DNA of 32,512 bases, taken from contig JAEZXS010000204.1 of NCBI GenBank assembly GCA_023442755.1, positions 1 through 32,512 of the forward strand, given 5' to 3'. The translations under genes and the position numbers were made by a program. The DNA comes from Pseudomonadota bacterium. Its GTDB lineage: Bacteria; Desulfobacterota; Syntrophobacteria; Syntrophobacterales; Syntrophobacteraceae. Under the pieces are notes generated by a model. That model worked only from the letters and a program-made list of their open reading frames with translations, was not told where the DNA came from and did no database searches. Positions 22,088 to 30,351 of this stretch are shown in pieces. The first letter of the stretch is position 1. Each line of letters starts with the position of its first letter.

Positions 22088-24379
22088 ATGATTCGTAAAA
22101 TGGACGCACTGATTTATCACAGCCAGGAACGTGCTGGGAAAATCGAAGTGAAATCCACCAAACCCTGCATCACGCAGCGGGATCTTTCCATGGCGTACAC
22201 GCCGGGAGTAGCGGAGCCGTGCAGGGAGATCGAGCTGATCCCCGAGAAAGTATTCGAATATACCACCAAGGGCAACCTGGTGGCTGTCGTGACCAACGGG
22301 ACCGCCGTCCTGGGCCTGGGCAATATCGGCCCGCTTGCCGCAAAGCCCGTCATGGAGGGCAAGGCGGTGCTTTTCAAAAGATTTGCGGACATCGACGTTT
22401 TCGACATCGAACTGGATACGAACGACCCCGAGGAAATCATCAGGGCGGTGCGGCTGCTCGAACCCACTTTCGGCGGCATCAACCTCGAAGACATCAAGGC
22501 GCCGGAATGTTTCATGGTTGAAGAGCGGCTGAAGGAGATGATGAAGATCCCCGTTTTCCATGACGACCAGCACGGGACCGCAATCATTTCCGGGGCGGCC
22601 CTGCTGAATGCCCTCGAAATCCAGCGCAAGAGGATCGACCAGGTGAAGGTGGTGTTTTCCGGAGCCGGGGCGGCGGGCATTGCCTGTGCGGACCTGTATG
22701 TGAAGCTGGGGGTCAAAAAAGAGAACCTGTTCCTGGTGGATTCGAAGGGGCTGATCTACAACGGGCGTCCCAAGGGCATGAACCCGTACAAGGAGCGCTT
22801 TGCCAACGGCGACAAGCCCATGACCCTTGCCGATGTGATGAAGGGCGCAGACGTGTTCGCCGGCGTTTCGACCGCCGGGATCGTCACCAAGGACATGGTG
22901 AAGAACATGGCGGAACGTCCGATCATTTTCGCCATGGCCAATCCCGATTCCGAGATCAGCTACCCGGATGCGGTAAGTGTCCGAAAGGATCTCATCATGG
23001 CCACGGGACGCTCCGATTTCCCCAACCAGGTGAACAACGTGCTCGGCTTCCCCTTTATTTTCCGGGGGGCGCTGGATGTGAGCGCCACGGCGATAAACGA
23101 CGAGATGAAAATCGCTGCGGTTCAGTCCCTGGCACAGCTTGCAAAGGAAGACGTTCCGGATTCCGTGCTCAAGGCCTACGGGGCCGAGATGATGGAGTTC
23201 GGTCCGGATTATATCCTCCCGAAGCCGTTCGACCCGCGGGTGCTCATCTGGGAAGCCCTTGCCGTCGCCAAGGCGGCCGTTGCGACCGGGGTTGCCCGCA
23301 AGCCGATCACCGACTGGGATCAGTATCGCGACCAGTTGGAAAGCCGCCTGGGCCGTTCCCAGGAAGTCATGCGCCGCATCATTCAGAAAGCCAAGCGCGA
23401 TCCCAAGCGCATCGTCTTTCTTGAGGGCACAGATCCCAAAATCCTGCGCGCATGCCAGGTGGTCCTGGATGAAGGAATCGCCAAACCCATCCTGCTCGGC
23501 AACCGCGTGGTGATACGCAAGAAGGCGGCCGACCTGCACCTGGACCTCAAGGGAGCGACCGTCATCGACCCCGGCAAGTTCGACCGGCTCGAAGACTATG
23601 CGTTCGAGTTCTACAAGCTGCGCTGTCGAAAGGGAATCACGCGGCAGGAAGCCCGGAAGCTGCTCAGAAACGACACGAACTACTTCGGTGCGATGATGGT
23701 GAGGATGTGCGATGCGGACGGCCTGGTCGGGGGCGTCAACCAGCACTATCCGGACACCATCCGGCCCGCCCTGCAGACGCTGCCTCTCGTCAAGGGTACG
23801 TCCGTAATCGCCGGCGTCTACATGATGATATTCCCGAAACACGTGATGTTCTTTGCGGACACGACCGTCAATATCGATCCGAATGCCGAGCAGCTTGCGG
23901 AGATCGCGATCTGCACGGCCGATACGGTCAAACAGCTCGATATCGAGCCGCGCGTTGCGATGCTCTCTTTCAGCAACTTCGGGAGCACCCGGGACCCCAG
24001 GGCGGAAAAGGTCGCCAGGGCGACAGAGATCGTGAAGCAGCGCCGTCCCGACATCATCATAGATGGTGAAATGCAGGCCGATACCGCTGTGGTTCCGGAG
24101 ATTCTAAACGGGGTATACGATTTCAACACCCTGCGCAGGAGGGCCACCATCCTGATCTTCCCGTCCCTGGAAGCGGGCAACATCGCATTCAAACTGATGG
24201 CGCGGCTTGGCGGCGCAAAAGCCATCGGGCCGATCCTGATGGGCACCAGCGAGGCTATTCACGTTCTCCAGAGAAACTGCGACGTGGAGGATATCGTAAA
24301 CACGACGTCGCTGGCGGTAATCGATGCGCAGGAACACAAAAAGTGCGTTCTGACCGAGCGGCTGCTTGCCGGAGCGTGA
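22088..24379 (+). CDS. maeB: Malic enzyme fused to a phosphotransacetylase-like domain
   Basis: This 763-residue MaeB-type enzyme decarboxylates malate to pyruvate with reduction of NAD(P). The catalytic part (about 1-425) has SMAYTPGVAEPC (catalytic Tyr), GGINLEDIKAPECF (catalytic Lys and metal-binding Glu/Asp), FHDDQHGTA and the nucleotide loop FSGAGAAGIACADL. From about residue 435 (KRDPKRIVFLEGTDPKILRA) to the end it carries the phosphotransacetylase-like domain common in gram-negative MaeB, usually regulatory (acetyl-CoA binding), not catalytic. It supplies pyruvate and reducing power and fits a syntrophic or fumarate/propionate-type carbon flow, an inference. Start ATG 22088 has AGGAG. 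Confidence 0.95.
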   Translation: MIRKMDALIYHSQERAGKIEVKSTKPCITQRDLSMAYTPGVAEPCREIELIPEKVFEYTTKGNLVAVVTNGTAVLGLGNIGPLAAKPVMEGKAVLFKRFADIDVFDIELDTNDPEEIIRAVRLLEPTFGGINLEDIKAPECFMVEERLKEMMKIPVFHDDQHGTAIISGAALLNALEIQRKRIDQVKVVFSGAGAAGIACADLYVKLGVKKENLFLVDSKGLIYNGRPKGMNPYKERFANGDKPMTLADVMKGADVFAGVSTAGIVTKDMVKNMAERPIIFAMANPDSEISYPDAVSVRKDLIMATGRSDFPNQVNNVLGFPFIFRGALDVSATAINDEMKIAAVQSLAQLAKEDVPDSVLKAYGAEMMEFGPDYILPKPFDPRVLIWEALAVAKAAVATGVARKPITDWDQYRDQLESRLGRSQEVMRRIIQKAKRDPKRIVFLEGTDPKILRACQVVLDEGIAKPILLGNRVVIRKKAADLHLDLKGATVIDPGKFDRLEDYAFEFYKLRCRKGITRQEARKLLRNDTNYFGAMMVRMCDADGLVGGVNQHYPDTIRPALQTLPLVKGTSVIAGVYMMIFPKHVMFFADTTVNIDPNAEQLAEIAICTADTVKQLDIEPRVAMLSFSNFGSTRDPRAEKVARATEIVKQRRPDIIIDGEMQADTAVVPEILNGVYDFNTLRRRATILIFPSLEAGNIAFKLMARLGGAKAIGPILMGTSEAIHVLQRNCDVEDIVNTTSLAVIDAQEHKKCVLTERLLAGA

Positions 24380-24401
24380 TGCTGTAAATCTGCCAAAAAA
24401 A

Positions 24402-24432
24402 GAAGGGCAGGCCCCACCGGGGTCTGCCCTTC
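24402..24432. terminator. Bidirectional terminator between maeB and the DUF362 gene
   Basis: GAAGGGCAGGCCCC pairs with GGGGTCTGCCCTTC (one G-T) around ACC. On the minus strand it is followed by TTTTTTTGG, a strong U tract, so it ends the DUF362 transcript; on the plus strand it closes maeB with a weaker tail. Confidence 0.85.
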
Positions 24433-24567
24433 GCTGTTTCGGAATACCGGAAACGACCTGCAGCTCTTTATAGTTCGTTCTTCTGCGCGTGCTTGCATCA
24501 TTTTAAATCGAAACACATCGCTTGTGCCGGAATGACGAGGGGTACAGAACTGCTTCCGCTGTTCCTG

Positions 24568-25695
24568 TCAATTCACGGCAATCCCGAAAACCTTCCTGAT
24601 AACCCCGGTGATCACCTTGCCCGCGGCGGGCTGGTCGACGCGCAGCGCGGCGTGCGGACAGATCTCCACGCAGCAGTAGCACCGGATGCACCTGTCGTAG
24701 TCGAAACGGATCTTCTTTCCCGCATAGGCTATCGCCTGCGCCGGGCAGTAGCGCCGGCACTCGCCGCATAAACGGCATGAGCGAGCCAGCGGGACCGGCC
24801 TTTGGGTGAGATATTTCCGGATCACCCCATGGAGGCGGCGGGGGCCGAAAACCAGGGGATTCATCTCCGGCATTTTGAAATGTTCAATCCTGGGAAATTC
24901 CCCTTCGAGCGTCACAGAATCGTCCACAATTCCCATCGTTCCTGCCGCCTTGTTCGTCGGCAGTGAATCCGGCGTGATTCCCAGGATGCCGCAAACGGCC
25001 ATGTCCAGCGCCACAGCGTCATCGCTTCCCATCAGCAGCCCGACCTCCCGGGGAGTGCCCGACTTCCCCGGCCCCTGTCCTTCCATGGCGAGTATCCCGT
25101 CGAGAATCGTTATCGACGGCCGCACCGCCTTGTAGATTTCGACGAGAATCCTGGCAAAGGCGTCCCTGGCCACACCCGCTTTCATGTGCCATTCGGGTTT
25201 TCTGAAACCGACGACGCAGCCGAACAGGTTTTTTACGCCAAGGGTGAGGAGCATCTGGTTGTGCGTTTTCAGCTTCGGCAGGTTGACGATCATGTCGGCT
25301 TTCAGGGCGTCTTCGGCGAGTTCGAGGGTATTGAAGGGCTCGTGAATGCGAACGGTCGATGAGGCCTTGAATTCTTTGAACGTCACGTCCAGCCCTTCGA
25401 GAGCGCTTGCGATTCCGCTTTCCTTCAGGATCTTTTCGAAGGTCCCCATCGCCGGGCTGTCGGAGACCTGGACGGAAGCCCCCTTTTGGAGGACACATTC
25501 CGCGGCTGCCCGCACCACGAGCGGATGGGTGAGCATGGCGCGCTCGGGCGAGGCGGGAGCCAGCAGGTTGGGCTTGAGCAGAACGTTCATGCCCTTTTCT
25601 ATGCGGTCTCCCCCGAGGGAATCCATCATTTCGAACAGCGTCGGCCTGAGCTGCGCGTAATCGTAGCGCGTTTTTCTCGAAATCACCCTTGCCAT
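24568..25695 (-). CDS. DUF362 domain protein with two 4Fe-4S clusters
   Basis: The protein belongs to the DUF362 family of iron-sulfur proteins common in anaerobes; its reaction is not known. The DUF362 domain covers roughly 1-290 (NVLLKPNLLAPASPERAMLTHP, DSPAMG, NLPKLKTHNQMLLTLGVKNLFG, DGILAMEGQGPGKSGTPRE). A bacterial ferredoxin domain follows at about 310-360, with CRLCGECRRYCPAQAI and CIRCYCCVEICPHAAL. I start it at ATG 25693-25695 (MARVISRKTRYDY), with AAGGAAAAC upstream. The longer frame overlaps the promoter and has no conserved sequence. It probably has its own transcription unit, with a good promoter and a strong terminator. Confidence 0.92.
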   Translation of the reverse strand: MARVISRKTRYDYAQLRPTLFEMMDSLGGDRIEKGMNVLLKPNLLAPASPERAMLTHPLVVRAAAECVLQKGASVQVSDSPAMGTFEKILKESGIASALEGLDVTFKEFKASSTVRIHEPFNTLELAEDALKADMIVNLPKLKTHNQMLLTLGVKNLFGCVVGFRKPEWHMKAGVARDAFARILVEIYKAVRPSITILDGILAMEGQGPGKSGTPREVGLLMGSDDAVALDMAVCGILGITPDSLPTNKAAGTMGIVDDSVTLEGEFPRIEHFKMPEMNPLVFGPRRLHGVIRKYLTQRPVPLARSCRLCGECRRYCPAQAIAYAGKKIRFDYDRCIRCYCCVEICPHAALRVDQPAAGKVITGVIRKVFGIAVN

Positions 25696-25744
25696 TTTGG
25701 TTTTCCTTGCCTGGAGTCTATGTCTGAGTGGACTGGAAGGAGGG

Positions 25745-25773
25745 ATTATAGGGTATACGGCGGTTTCATTCAA
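25745..25773 (-). promoter_or_regulatory. Sigma70-type promoter of the DUF362 gene
   Basis: On the minus strand TTGAAT (25773-25768) and a perfect TATAAT (25750-25745) are separated by exactly 17 bp. Transcription would start near 25738, about 43 nt before the chosen ATG, which supports that start. Confidence 0.68.
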
Positions 25774-25952
25774 CGGGCGGCCGCGCGATGAAGCAAAAGG
25801 CGGCGCCGCAGCGGGCCGCCAACCGGTTGGATCTCATTGAATCATTGATTTCCCGGCGCCTCTATTGTACGCTATAGTGAACGTAGGCCCTTTTGCCCTA
25901 CTTTCCGGAACAAGACATTTTGGCCTCTATGCCGGTTTCCTGGAGCAAAGTT

Positions 25953-26309
25953 ATGGCAGCTCCCAATTCCCAGTCAAAAGATGATAGACGCCAGCTTTTA
26001 AAGGCAGAGCTGAACCGATGTCTGGCTTTGCTCATTGACCGGTATAAAGCACAAAAAATATTGCTCTTCGGCTCTATGACGGGTGATGAAACTGGGGAAT
26101 GGTCCGATTTGGACTTGGTCATTGTTAAAGAGACAAACCGGCGTTTTCTGGATCGCACGAAGGAAGTGATGCAACTGCTTCAACTGCGGGTTGGTGCGGA
26201 CATCCTGGTGTACACCCCGGCTGAGTTTGAACATCTCTCCCGAGAGCGCGCCTTCATACGCAATGAGATAGTGGGAAAAGGACAAGTGCTGTATGAAGAA
26301 GGAAGGTGA
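25953..26309 (+). CDS. mntA: MNT-type nucleotidyltransferase antitoxin
   Basis: This minimal nucleotidyltransferase (MntA-like) is usually the antitoxin of a HEPN toxin, which it inactivates by adenylylation in studied pairs. The 118-residue protein has the polymerase-beta-type motif FGSMTGDETGEWSDLDLVIV, with GS and the DxD pair, and the third acid in GADILVY. I start at ATG 25953 (MAAPNSQSKDD), with GGAG eight nt upstream; the frame is open 20 codons further. It overlaps the HEPN gene by 17 nt. GC content is lower than in the surrounding core genes, as for many mobile toxin-antitoxin pairs. Confidence 0.88.
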   Translation: MAAPNSQSKDDRRQLLKAELNRCLALLIDRYKAQKILLFGSMTGDETGEWSDLDLVIVKETNRRFLDRTKEVMQLLQLRVGADILVYTPAEFEHLSRERAFIRNEIVGKGQVLYEEGR

Positions 26310-26673
26310 GCGCTGGCTGCAATTCGCCGCTGAGGATTTACAGATGGCGGAATTGGCGATGCGGGAGGCTATCTACAATCAGACATGCTTTCACAGCCAG
26401 CAGTGCACCGAGAAGGCCATCAAAGCTTTGTTGGTGCATCAGGGCAATGCTACACCACGCACGCATCTTTTGGGTGATTTGCTCACGCTGCTGAACCCTA
26501 ATCCCTTTGCCGCCGATCTCGGTGTTCAGTTACTGGATCGGTTTTACCTTCCAACACATTACCCGGACACCTTGCCTGGCAGCCTGCCTGAAGGCCTGCC
26601 AAATCATGAAGATGCCTTGGAAGCGCTGGCTGTGGCCCGGCAGGTTCTAAATACAGTGGTTGCCCTGATCTAG
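26293..26673 (+). CDS. HEPN domain protein, toxin partner of MntA
   Basis: This 126-residue helical protein is of the HEPN family and is encoded with an MNT protein. Typical parts are ERWLQFAAEDLQMAELAM, CFHSQQCTEKAIKALL, TPRTHLLGDLLTLL and the FYLPTHYPD segment, where the family usually has ARYPD. The RNase motif Rx4-6H seen in active HEPN toxins is not evident, so nuclease activity is uncertain. Other roles, such as a scaffold for nucleotide transfer, remain possible. The 17-nt overlap with mntA implies coupled translation. Confidence 0.87.
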   Translation: MKKEGERWLQFAAEDLQMAELAMREAIYNQTCFHSQQCTEKAIKALLVHQGNATPRTHLLGDLLTLLNPNPFAADLGVQLLDRFYLPTHYPDTLPGSLPEGLPNHEDALEALAVARQVLNTVVALI

Positions 26674-26860
26674 AGATGGCAACGTCTGCCGTGGTCCAAG
26701 ACAGCATTTGTAAATCACCCACTTGCACACCTTCCGTAACACATTGATCAACGTCGAGAATCTGGTAGCTCTGTTCACCCAAGTTCACCGGGGCGCGGGG
26801 CAGGCGATAATCGGCAGTCTCCTCTTAAAGGCTCTTAAAGGACTGCGTGCGCATTATGAG

Positions 26861-26888
26861 TTGATTCTCCCGATTATTTTAGTATAGT
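26861..26888 (+). promoter_or_regulatory. Sigma70-type promoter of thiC
   Basis: TTGATT (26861-26866) and TATAGT (26883-26888) are 16 bp apart and lie just before the riboswitch. Transcription would start about 20 nt before the aptamer. Confidence 0.6.
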
Positions 26889-26911
26889 GTTTGAGTGAGT
26901 GAATCTGAATA

Positions 26912-26994
26912 TAGCCGGGGGGTGCTCTCTGAAGGAGAGCTGAGATAATACCCTTGGAACCTGACCCAGTTAATGCTGGCGGAGGAATCGGCTG
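26912..26994 (+). ncRNA. TPP riboswitch (THI element)
   Basis: The conserved core is present in order: GGGGTGC, a variable hairpin (TCTCTGAAGGAGA), CTGAGATAATACCC, TTGGAACCTGACCCAGTTAATGCTGG in two parts, and GGAGGAA. It senses thiamine pyrophosphate and sits directly before a terminator and thiC, so ligand binding should stop transcription. Confidence 0.95.
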
Positions 26995-27010
26995 AAAGAG
27001 ATACCCGTTG

Positions 27011-27046
27011 AAGGCCGTTTCTTCGAAAACGGCCTTTTGCATTTTC
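27011..27046 (+). terminator. Riboswitch-controlled terminator before thiC
   Basis: AAGGCCGTTT pairs perfectly with AAACGGCCTT around CTTCGA and is followed by TTGCATTTTC. It is the likely expression platform of the TPP riboswitch; it lies upstream of the thiC ATG, so a longer thiC frame from 27008 is not real. Confidence 0.82.
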
Positions 27047-27103
27047 TGCAGGTATCCAGGCTCCCCCCCGGTCACGTTTCTTCCATCTCAAGGCGAGGAA
27101 GTT

Positions 27104-28375
27104 ATGGCAACTCAACTGGAACTGGCCAAAGCGGGTGTGGTGACGGATGCAATGCAGAAGGCCGTCGAAGACGAACCGATCTCTGCCGAGGAACTGCGGG
27201 ATCTGATCGCGGCCGGGCTTGCTGTTCTGCCCAGAAACGTCAACCACTCATTTCCCATAATCAAAGCAATCGGCAAGAACCTCAAAACCAAGGTAAACGC
27301 CAACCTCGGAACGAGCGGAGAATGCTGCTCCATCGATCTTGAGAGAGCAAAGCTGGATGCGGCCGTAAGGGCAAAGACCGACTCGATTATGGATCTTTCC
27401 ACCGGCGCCGAGCTTTCTTCTTTCAGGAAATTCTTTCTGGAGACCTCCCCCGTAATCGTCGGAGCGGTTCCCATCTATGGCGTTGCAACCGAACTGATTG
27501 CGAGCCACCGCGCCCTGGATACGATGACCGGCGATGAGCTTCTTCGCAGCATCGAAAAGCAGTGCAGCGAGGGCTTGGATTATATTACGGTTCACTGCGG
27601 CGTTACCCTGGCATCGGTAAAAAAGCTCGAAGTCTACGAGCGCATCATGCCCTGCGTAAGCCGCGGCGGGTCGATTCACATGGCCTGGATGCGCAGGAAT
27701 AGAAAAGAAAACCCGCTCTACGAGTACTACGACGACCTGCTGAGCATTGCCTATAAGTATGACGTGACCCTGAGTCTTGGAGACGGATTCCGCCCCGGCG
27801 CAATCCTCGATGCGACCGACGGAGCGCAGCTCGAAGAACTCATGATCCTGGGAGAACTGGCGAAGAGGGCCCGGGCAAGAAACGTCCAGGTGATGATCGA
27901 GGGCCCCGGGCATGTGCCGCTCAACCAGATCACCGCCAATATTCTGCTCCAGAAAAAACTCTGCGACGGCGCACCTTTCTACATCCTCGGACCGCTTCCG
28001 ACCGACATCGCCGCCGGCTACGACCACATCACGTCCGCAATCGGCGGGGCCATTGCGGGTGCTGCGGGGGCCGACTACCTCTGCTACGTGACGCCTGCCG
28101 AACACCTTTCGCTGCCCAATGCGGATGATGTTTACCAGGGTGTCATGGCCGGCCGGATCGCCGCGCACGTTGCCGATGTCGCCAAGGGGCTGCCGGGGGC
28201 GATAGATGCGGACAGGCGGATGTCCATAGCTAGGCGCGACCTGGATTGGGACGGGATGGTCCGCGAAGCGCTCGACCCCGATCTGGTGAAAAGCAGGCTC
28301 CAGATCACCCCGGACCGCGAAGGTTGTTCCATGTGCGGGAAGCTCTGCGCGGTGAAAATCAGCCGGGCAATCTGA
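27104..28375 (+). CDS. thiC: Phosphomethylpyrimidine synthase ThiC
   Basis: ThiC is the radical SAM enzyme that converts aminoimidazole ribotide into the thiamine pyrimidine HMP-P. The 423-residue protein is the short bacterial form without the N-terminal extension. Landmarks are NLGTSGECCSIDLERAKLDAA, TDSIMDLSTG, FRKFFLETSPVIVGAVPIY, DYITVHCGVT, RGGSIHMAWM, IEGPGHVPLNQI and FYILGPLPTDIAAGYDHI. The C-terminal 4Fe-4S motif CSMCGKLCAVK (CxxCxxxxC) is intact. ATG 27104 has GCGAGGAAG upstream. It is controlled by the TPP riboswitch 110 nt upstream, and no other thiamine gene follows. Confidence 0.97.
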   Translation: MATQLELAKAGVVTDAMQKAVEDEPISAEELRDLIAAGLAVLPRNVNHSFPIIKAIGKNLKTKVNANLGTSGECCSIDLERAKLDAAVRAKTDSIMDLSTGAELSSFRKFFLETSPVIVGAVPIYGVATELIASHRALDTMTGDELLRSIEKQCSEGLDYITVHCGVTLASVKKLEVYERIMPCVSRGGSIHMAWMRRNRKENPLYEYYDDLLSIAYKYDVTLSLGDGFRPGAILDATDGAQLEELMILGELAKRARARNVQVMIEGPGHVPLNQITANILLQKKLCDGAPFYILGPLPTDIAAGYDHITSAIGGAIAGAAGADYLCYVTPAEHLSLPNADDVYQGVMAGRIAAHVADVAKGLPGAIDADRRMSIARRDLDWDGMVREALDPDLVKSRLQITPDREGCSMCGKLCAVKISRAI

Positions 28376-28389
28376 TCCCGGAATATCCT

Positions 28390-28412
28390 GTGGGAGCGGC
28401 TTCCAGCCGCGA
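28390..28412. repeat. REP-like repeat, family A
   Basis: GTGGGAGCGGCTTCCAGCCG is nearly identical to the unit at 12811. It lies 14 nt after thiC. Confidence 0.6.
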
Positions 28413-28419
28413 TACCCTC

Positions 28420-28451
28420 TCTCGTTCCCACGGTCCTCCGTGGGAACGAAT
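28420..28451. repeat. Palindromic repeat, family C
   Basis: CTCGTTCCCACGG pairs with CCGTGGGAACGA around TCCT. It is related to 12952-12991. The GTG that opens the next frame lies inside it. Confidence 0.55.
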
Positions 28452-30212
28452 ACCGGCCCCCTGACAGAAAAGGGGTTCAGCCTGACAGCGAATCCGCCCG
28501 CGAAAAAGATATTCGCTCTTCCCGATCCGCCCCATCCCTCTCGCATTGCGGAATGCGACGGGGAAACAGCGGAATCCGTCCTCATCCTGGATTCTTTCTT
28601 GAGCCGCACCGGCAAAGTTGCAGGGCCTGTGCGGCATTCATTTTTCCGCAGCCTGCCGGCGCCGGACGTGCGTGAAGAGACCCTTCGGACTTGGATTTCC
28701 GACGCTGTGGGCGGGCAGGTGAGTGCAAAAGCCTGGGACCTCTGCCGCAAGGAAGCGGAGATGAGTCGCAGGGCCGGTATTCGTATCTTCAGGTACTTTG
28801 GACTGGGTCACTGGGAGACCAATACTTTTGACGGCAGGGAAATTGAGTCACCAACGACGTCACCCCGGCGAAAGCCGGGGCCCAGCAGGATATGCAAAGA
28901 GGACTTTCTGGTTTCCGACTTCCGTCGGAATGACGTCCTGGGGCAGCCCCCACGAGTCGCCGGATCAACAACATTGAAGGTGGAGGTCGGCTCATCTCAT
29001 TGCCGCCCCGCCGTGCTCTTCAGCCGGGGCGATCCGGTTTTCGATCTTCCCTGGCTCGCCATGTTCAATTCCCGAAAACCGCGGTTGTTTTCTCACGAAG
29101 CGGCATGGCTCGAAGCCCTGCGGTATTCCTTTGCAGGGTTTAACGGCGAAAAGTTCGTCGTGGCTTCGAGCTCCGGCACGCTGACATATGACCTGGCGTG
29201 CGCGCATGCACTCCGGTCGAAACTGCCGCTCGTGCTGGTAGCGCAGCATTCCGTTTTGGACCAGTCGACCCTCGGAGAATATACGGCTGGTGTGCCCGTG
29301 CTTTCCTGCCTCCTCGATGCGAGCGCCTGCCCGAAGGACAGAAAACAGTTCTGCCGGGACCGAATCCTCGCCGGCCTCTCGCATGTCCAGCTTGTCTTGG
29401 AGCTGCGCCCGGGCGGAAACCTTGCAACCGTCCTGGAGGAGCGGCAACGAGTCGAGCCCGGGCTTCAGTTCGTATTCGAACCGGCACGGAAGAATCCGTC
29501 GAATGCGGGTAATTTCAGGCTCCTGGATTTGTTCCCTGCTCATGCCCGGCCGTTTCGTGTTTCACAGTCTGCGAGATCTGTCGAAAAAGGGGCGAAATCT
29601 GCAGGCGAGGTGCTGCCCGCGCATATCGACTGGCGGCGCTTCCTGTATCATTATACCCGTGCGTGCCCCGGCCCGTGGCCTGGAGAGGAGTACCTGGAAT
29701 ACTTGGGAAAACTGCTGGACGGCGATCCGCGCTCGGGCCATTCGGCCCTCGACACCCTCATTAGGATTGCCGCCGAGAAGCGCGTCAGGGCTTCAGCCGG
29801 CCTGGTGCGCGGGCGGGAGCCGGTGGTGAGCCTGAGTGCGCATTCTCCGCCGGACTTTTTCAGGCTGCGGGCATGGAATACGACGCTCTCCCGGTGGACC
29901 GTCGAACCATACGGCATTGCCGTCAGCCGGGATTATCTGAAGAGCCTCGGGGCAATGCCCGCCGTATACGGTTCGGATGCGATCTATTCCAGGCTGCCCG
30001 AATCCGGGAAGTACAGGTTCCAGCTAAACGTCAGGGATCGCTCTGCCTGGAAGTACGAGCGCGAGTGGAGGCTGCGCGGCGGTATCGATTTCAGTGAAGT
30101 GAAAGATGGCGACTGCTTCCTTTTCGTACCCACCGCAGATGAGAAAGAAAAGCTGCTGTCCATAACCGGCGCCGGCCTGCCCGTCATTGCCCTCGATGAA
30201 ATCCAGCCCTGA
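28440..30212 (+). CDS. DprA/SLOG-like protein with in-frame palindromic repeat and DUF2971-like C-terminus
   Basis: This open frame (up to 590 residues) is not closely recognised. Residues 95-120 (KEAEMSRRAGIRIF) and 190-275 (PAVLFSRGDPVFDLPWLAMFNSRKPR, VVASSSGTLTYDLACAHALRSKLPLVLV) follow the DprA/Smf pattern of a Rossmann-type SLOG domain. Between them, residues 140-166 (TSPRRKPGPSR and on) are encoded by a family B repeat. The last 60 residues, with KYEREWRLRG near 540, resemble the end of DUF2971 proteins. A role in DNA uptake, nucleotide sensing or defence is possible but not shown. The start is uncertain; GTG 28440 lies in a repeat and has no good ribosome site, and the true start may be further in. 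Confidence 0.6.
   Translation: MGTNTGPLTEKGFSLTANPPAKKIFALPDPPHPSRIAECDGETAESVLILDSFLSRTGKVAGPVRHSFFRSLPAPDVREETLRTWISDAVGGQVSAKAWDLCRKEAEMSRRAGIRIFRYFGLGHWETNTFDGREIESPTTSPRRKPGPSRICKEDFLVSDFRRNDVLGQPPRVAGSTTLKVEVGSSHCRPAVLFSRGDPVFDLPWLAMFNSRKPRLFSHEAAWLEALRYSFAGFNGEKFVVASSSGTLTYDLACAHALRSKLPLVLVAQHSVLDQSTLGEYTAGVPVLSCLLDASACPKDRKQFCRDRILAGLSHVQLVLELRPGGNLATVLEERQRVEPGLQFVFEPARKNPSNAGNFRLLDLFPAHARPFRVSQSARSVEKGAKSAGEVLPAHIDWRRFLYHYTRACPGPWPGEEYLEYLGKLLDGDPRSGHSALDTLIRIAAEKRVRASAGLVRGREPVVSLSAHSPPDFFRLRAWNTTLSRWTVEPYGIAVSRDYLKSLGAMPAVYGSDAIYSRLPESGKYRFQLNVRDRSAWKYEREWRLRGGIDFSEVKDGDCFLFVPTADEKEKLLSITGAGLPVIALDEIQP
28858..28936. repeat. Palindromic repeat, family B, inside a coding frame
   Basis: GTCACCCCGGCGAAAGCCGG is followed by CCCAG and ends in CGACTTCCGTCGGAATGAC. 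It matches 12866-12936 in layout and stays in frame with the DprA-like protein. Confidence 0.65.
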
Positions 30213-30351
30213 CAGTTTCCATATATAGCAGAAGCATTATTCCGATTCGATGTGGTTGAAAGCGGACGCCGGTTTTCTTTCCCGGCCGGCATGTATTATA
30301 CTGATTGTACCGACGGAAAATTTTCACAGCCATTCAACTGAAGGAGAAAAC

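Larger units (their letters stand above)
26674..27103. other. Region before thiC: promoter, riboswitch, terminator
   Basis: The first 150 bp after the HEPN gene show no supported gene; the minus strand stays open for about 50 codons (26680-26830, VNLGEQSYQILDVDQCVTEG) and may be a gene remnant. TCTTAAAGG is repeated at 26823 and 26833. Then come the thiC promoter, the TPP aptamer and a terminator. Confidence 0.65.

Noticed and set aside
22028..23842. Minus-strand open frame of 604 codons opposite maeB
   Set aside because: It is antisense to the malic enzyme domain and has no family resemblance.
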